From assembly GCA_964020085.1 (NCBI GenBank), contig OZ026607.1:17664622-17728621 (forward strand): a DNA stretch of 64,000 bases, given 5' to 3'. Of the stretch, positions 63,039 through 64,000 are shown in pieces. Below the pieces are notes generated by a model. It did no database searches. It saw only the letters and a program-made list of their open reading frames with translations, and was not told the origin of the DNA. The translations under genes and the position numbers were made by a program. Each line of letters starts with the position of its first letter. Positions within the stretch are counted from its first letter, which is position 1. Source of the stretch: Micromussa lordhowensis (Eukaryota > Cnidaria > Anthozoa > Scleractinia > Lobophylliidae).

Positions 63039-63587
63039 TAGCCTACGAACAGGCTTCCGGCGGGATTCTGTCTGACTGGCCTGATTTCTGTCTGACTGAA
63101 ATTCTGACGACTGAGCCAAGATCCAAGCCAAGATCTACGAACTTGAAAACAGGTTTTACTTATCTAGCCTACGTAGCTGGCGGTTTCAGTGTTTTTTCAT
63201 TTTCGGTGGTCGTTGGTGGAGCGGAACCCCGGGGGGGGGGGATATTCCTATATATGGGCTATATAGGTATGTGCCGCGGGATAGGGTAGAGTTTTTGAGG
63301 TTCTTGATCCTTAAATAGGGTATCATTTCTTGAAACATTTTATAGCCAGCGCTATAAACTTTAATTTTATACAGTTGTTTAGCAGGTTGATGGGCTCCTG
63401 CTTAGGTACTTACAGTCTAAAACAACGCTTGGACCTGACGCATGCGCCTGCATTCATTTCGCTCAGCGGATTCTCCCCATCTTCATTGAAAAACAAAACA
63501 AAAAACGACAAAAACAGAGAGGTCGAGGCGTTTGGACTCAGGCTCGTCGGAAAAGGTCGTCACGTCTTCATACCGCACGAAATCAAG

Positions 63588-63758
63588 ATGGCTAATGGAG
63601 TAATACCTCTCGTTGATTTTGGTGTTATGGGTTTAAATTGTCAGAAGCCCCCTTCCCTTGATGAGGAATCCGTTAAGTTACTGGCTGATAAAATACACAC
63701 GGCTTTTAGTACGATTGGATTTGTGTATTTAACAAATCACGGAATATCTGATGAGGAG
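63588..63758 (+). CDS. 2-oxoglutarate/Fe(II)-dependent dioxygenase, first coding exon (partial)
   Basis: 57 codons from ATG at 63588 to donor GAG|GTAAGT. The sequence matches the N-terminal domain of plant/fungal/animal 2OG dioxygenases of the isopenicillin N synthase type: IPLVDFGVMGL, then a helix (VKLLADKIHTAF), then GFVYLTNHGISDEE. The iron-binding HxD...H site would be in later exons outside the window. The upstream in-frame Met at 63330 would add 86 residues without family resemblance, so I prefer 63588. The substrate cannot be told. Confidence 0.85.
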
Positions 63759-64000
63759 GTAAGTGTGACATGAATTAATAGTGCCGCACACTCTGGCACG
63801 GTTCACGAATGGAAAAGGAGCAATTGCAGAATAACCGGCCACTTGAACGCCCTCCGTAATTAAATCTACTGCTCCCGTACGTGGTCCTGTGGTTAACACA
63901 TTTTTGCGTCTTAAGTAAGGTACTCTATTTAATAACCTCTCTTACGTTACCAAAGAGTGTTTGAAGAAAGCAAAATTGTGGAAGGCTAAGTAAAGGCTCC

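Noticed and set aside
62844..63131. 95-codon minus-strand ORF rich in Gln-Ser-Pro-Val
   Set aside because: It is only the translation of the CTGACTGG array.
1..64000. CRISPR array, bacterial operon or integrated viral genome
   Set aside because: No spaced direct repeats, no tightly packed same-strand ORFs and no capsid, polymerase or integrase genes were seen. The only mobile-element protein remnants are two short LINE fragments.

Overview
The window looks like nuclear DNA of an anthozoan cnidarian, most probably a stony coral. It is AT-rich, has many small exons with GT-AG introns, carries animal-only families (Wnt, DAPP1, TMX2, FBXO48, CFAP65), and its introns are packed with short foldback/TIR elements and tRNA-derived SINEs of the kind common in corals. 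I rebuilt the gene models by hand from splice sites, reading frames and remembered family motifs; no alignment was run.

Layout. (1) 554-4190, plus strand: a three-exon DegT/DnrJ/EryC1/StrS-type PLP aminotransferase, a bacterial-looking sugar aminotransferase family inside an intron-bearing animal gene. (2) 5891-34275, minus strand: an apparently complete CFAP65 (formerly CCDC108) gene with 48 coding exons that join in frame to 1747 residues. Its introns hold a LINE 3' end, several SINEs and many foldbacks. Its first coding intron (29733-34126) holds two small unrecognised spliced models pointing at each other (30639-31568 plus; 32943-33508 minus). (3) 35185-41150, plus: DAPP1 (SH2 + PH adaptor), divergent from CFAP65 with about 0.9 kb between start codons. 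(4) 42459-42839, minus: single-exon FBXO48-like F-box protein. (5) 43253-50499, plus: TMX2, a thioredoxin-related ER membrane protein with eight coding exons and a CPPC motif. FBXO48 and TMX2 are head to head, 413 bp apart. (6) 50500-55205: gene-poor, with three large foldbacks, one carrying tRNA-like T-arms. (7) 55206-61933, plus: a four-exon Wnt ligand (348 aa). (8) 61934-63587: intergenic, with an octamer minisatellite. (9) 63588-63758, plus: first coding exon of a 2-oxoglutarate/Fe(II) dioxygenase that runs off the window.

The genes are ordinary dispersed eukaryotic genes, not an operon or a functional cluster. CFAP65 builds motile cilia, DAPP1 and Wnt serve signalling, TMX2 serves ER redox/folding, and FBXO48 serves ubiquitin ligation. 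I found no CRISPR array, prokaryotic operon, rRNA, or convincing new multi-gene system. The items most worth checking are the aminotransferase, the paired mini-genes nested in CFAP65, the CPPC site of TMX2, the tRNA-bearing foldback near 52.2 kb, and a near-perfect 21-bp hairpin in the Wnt intron.
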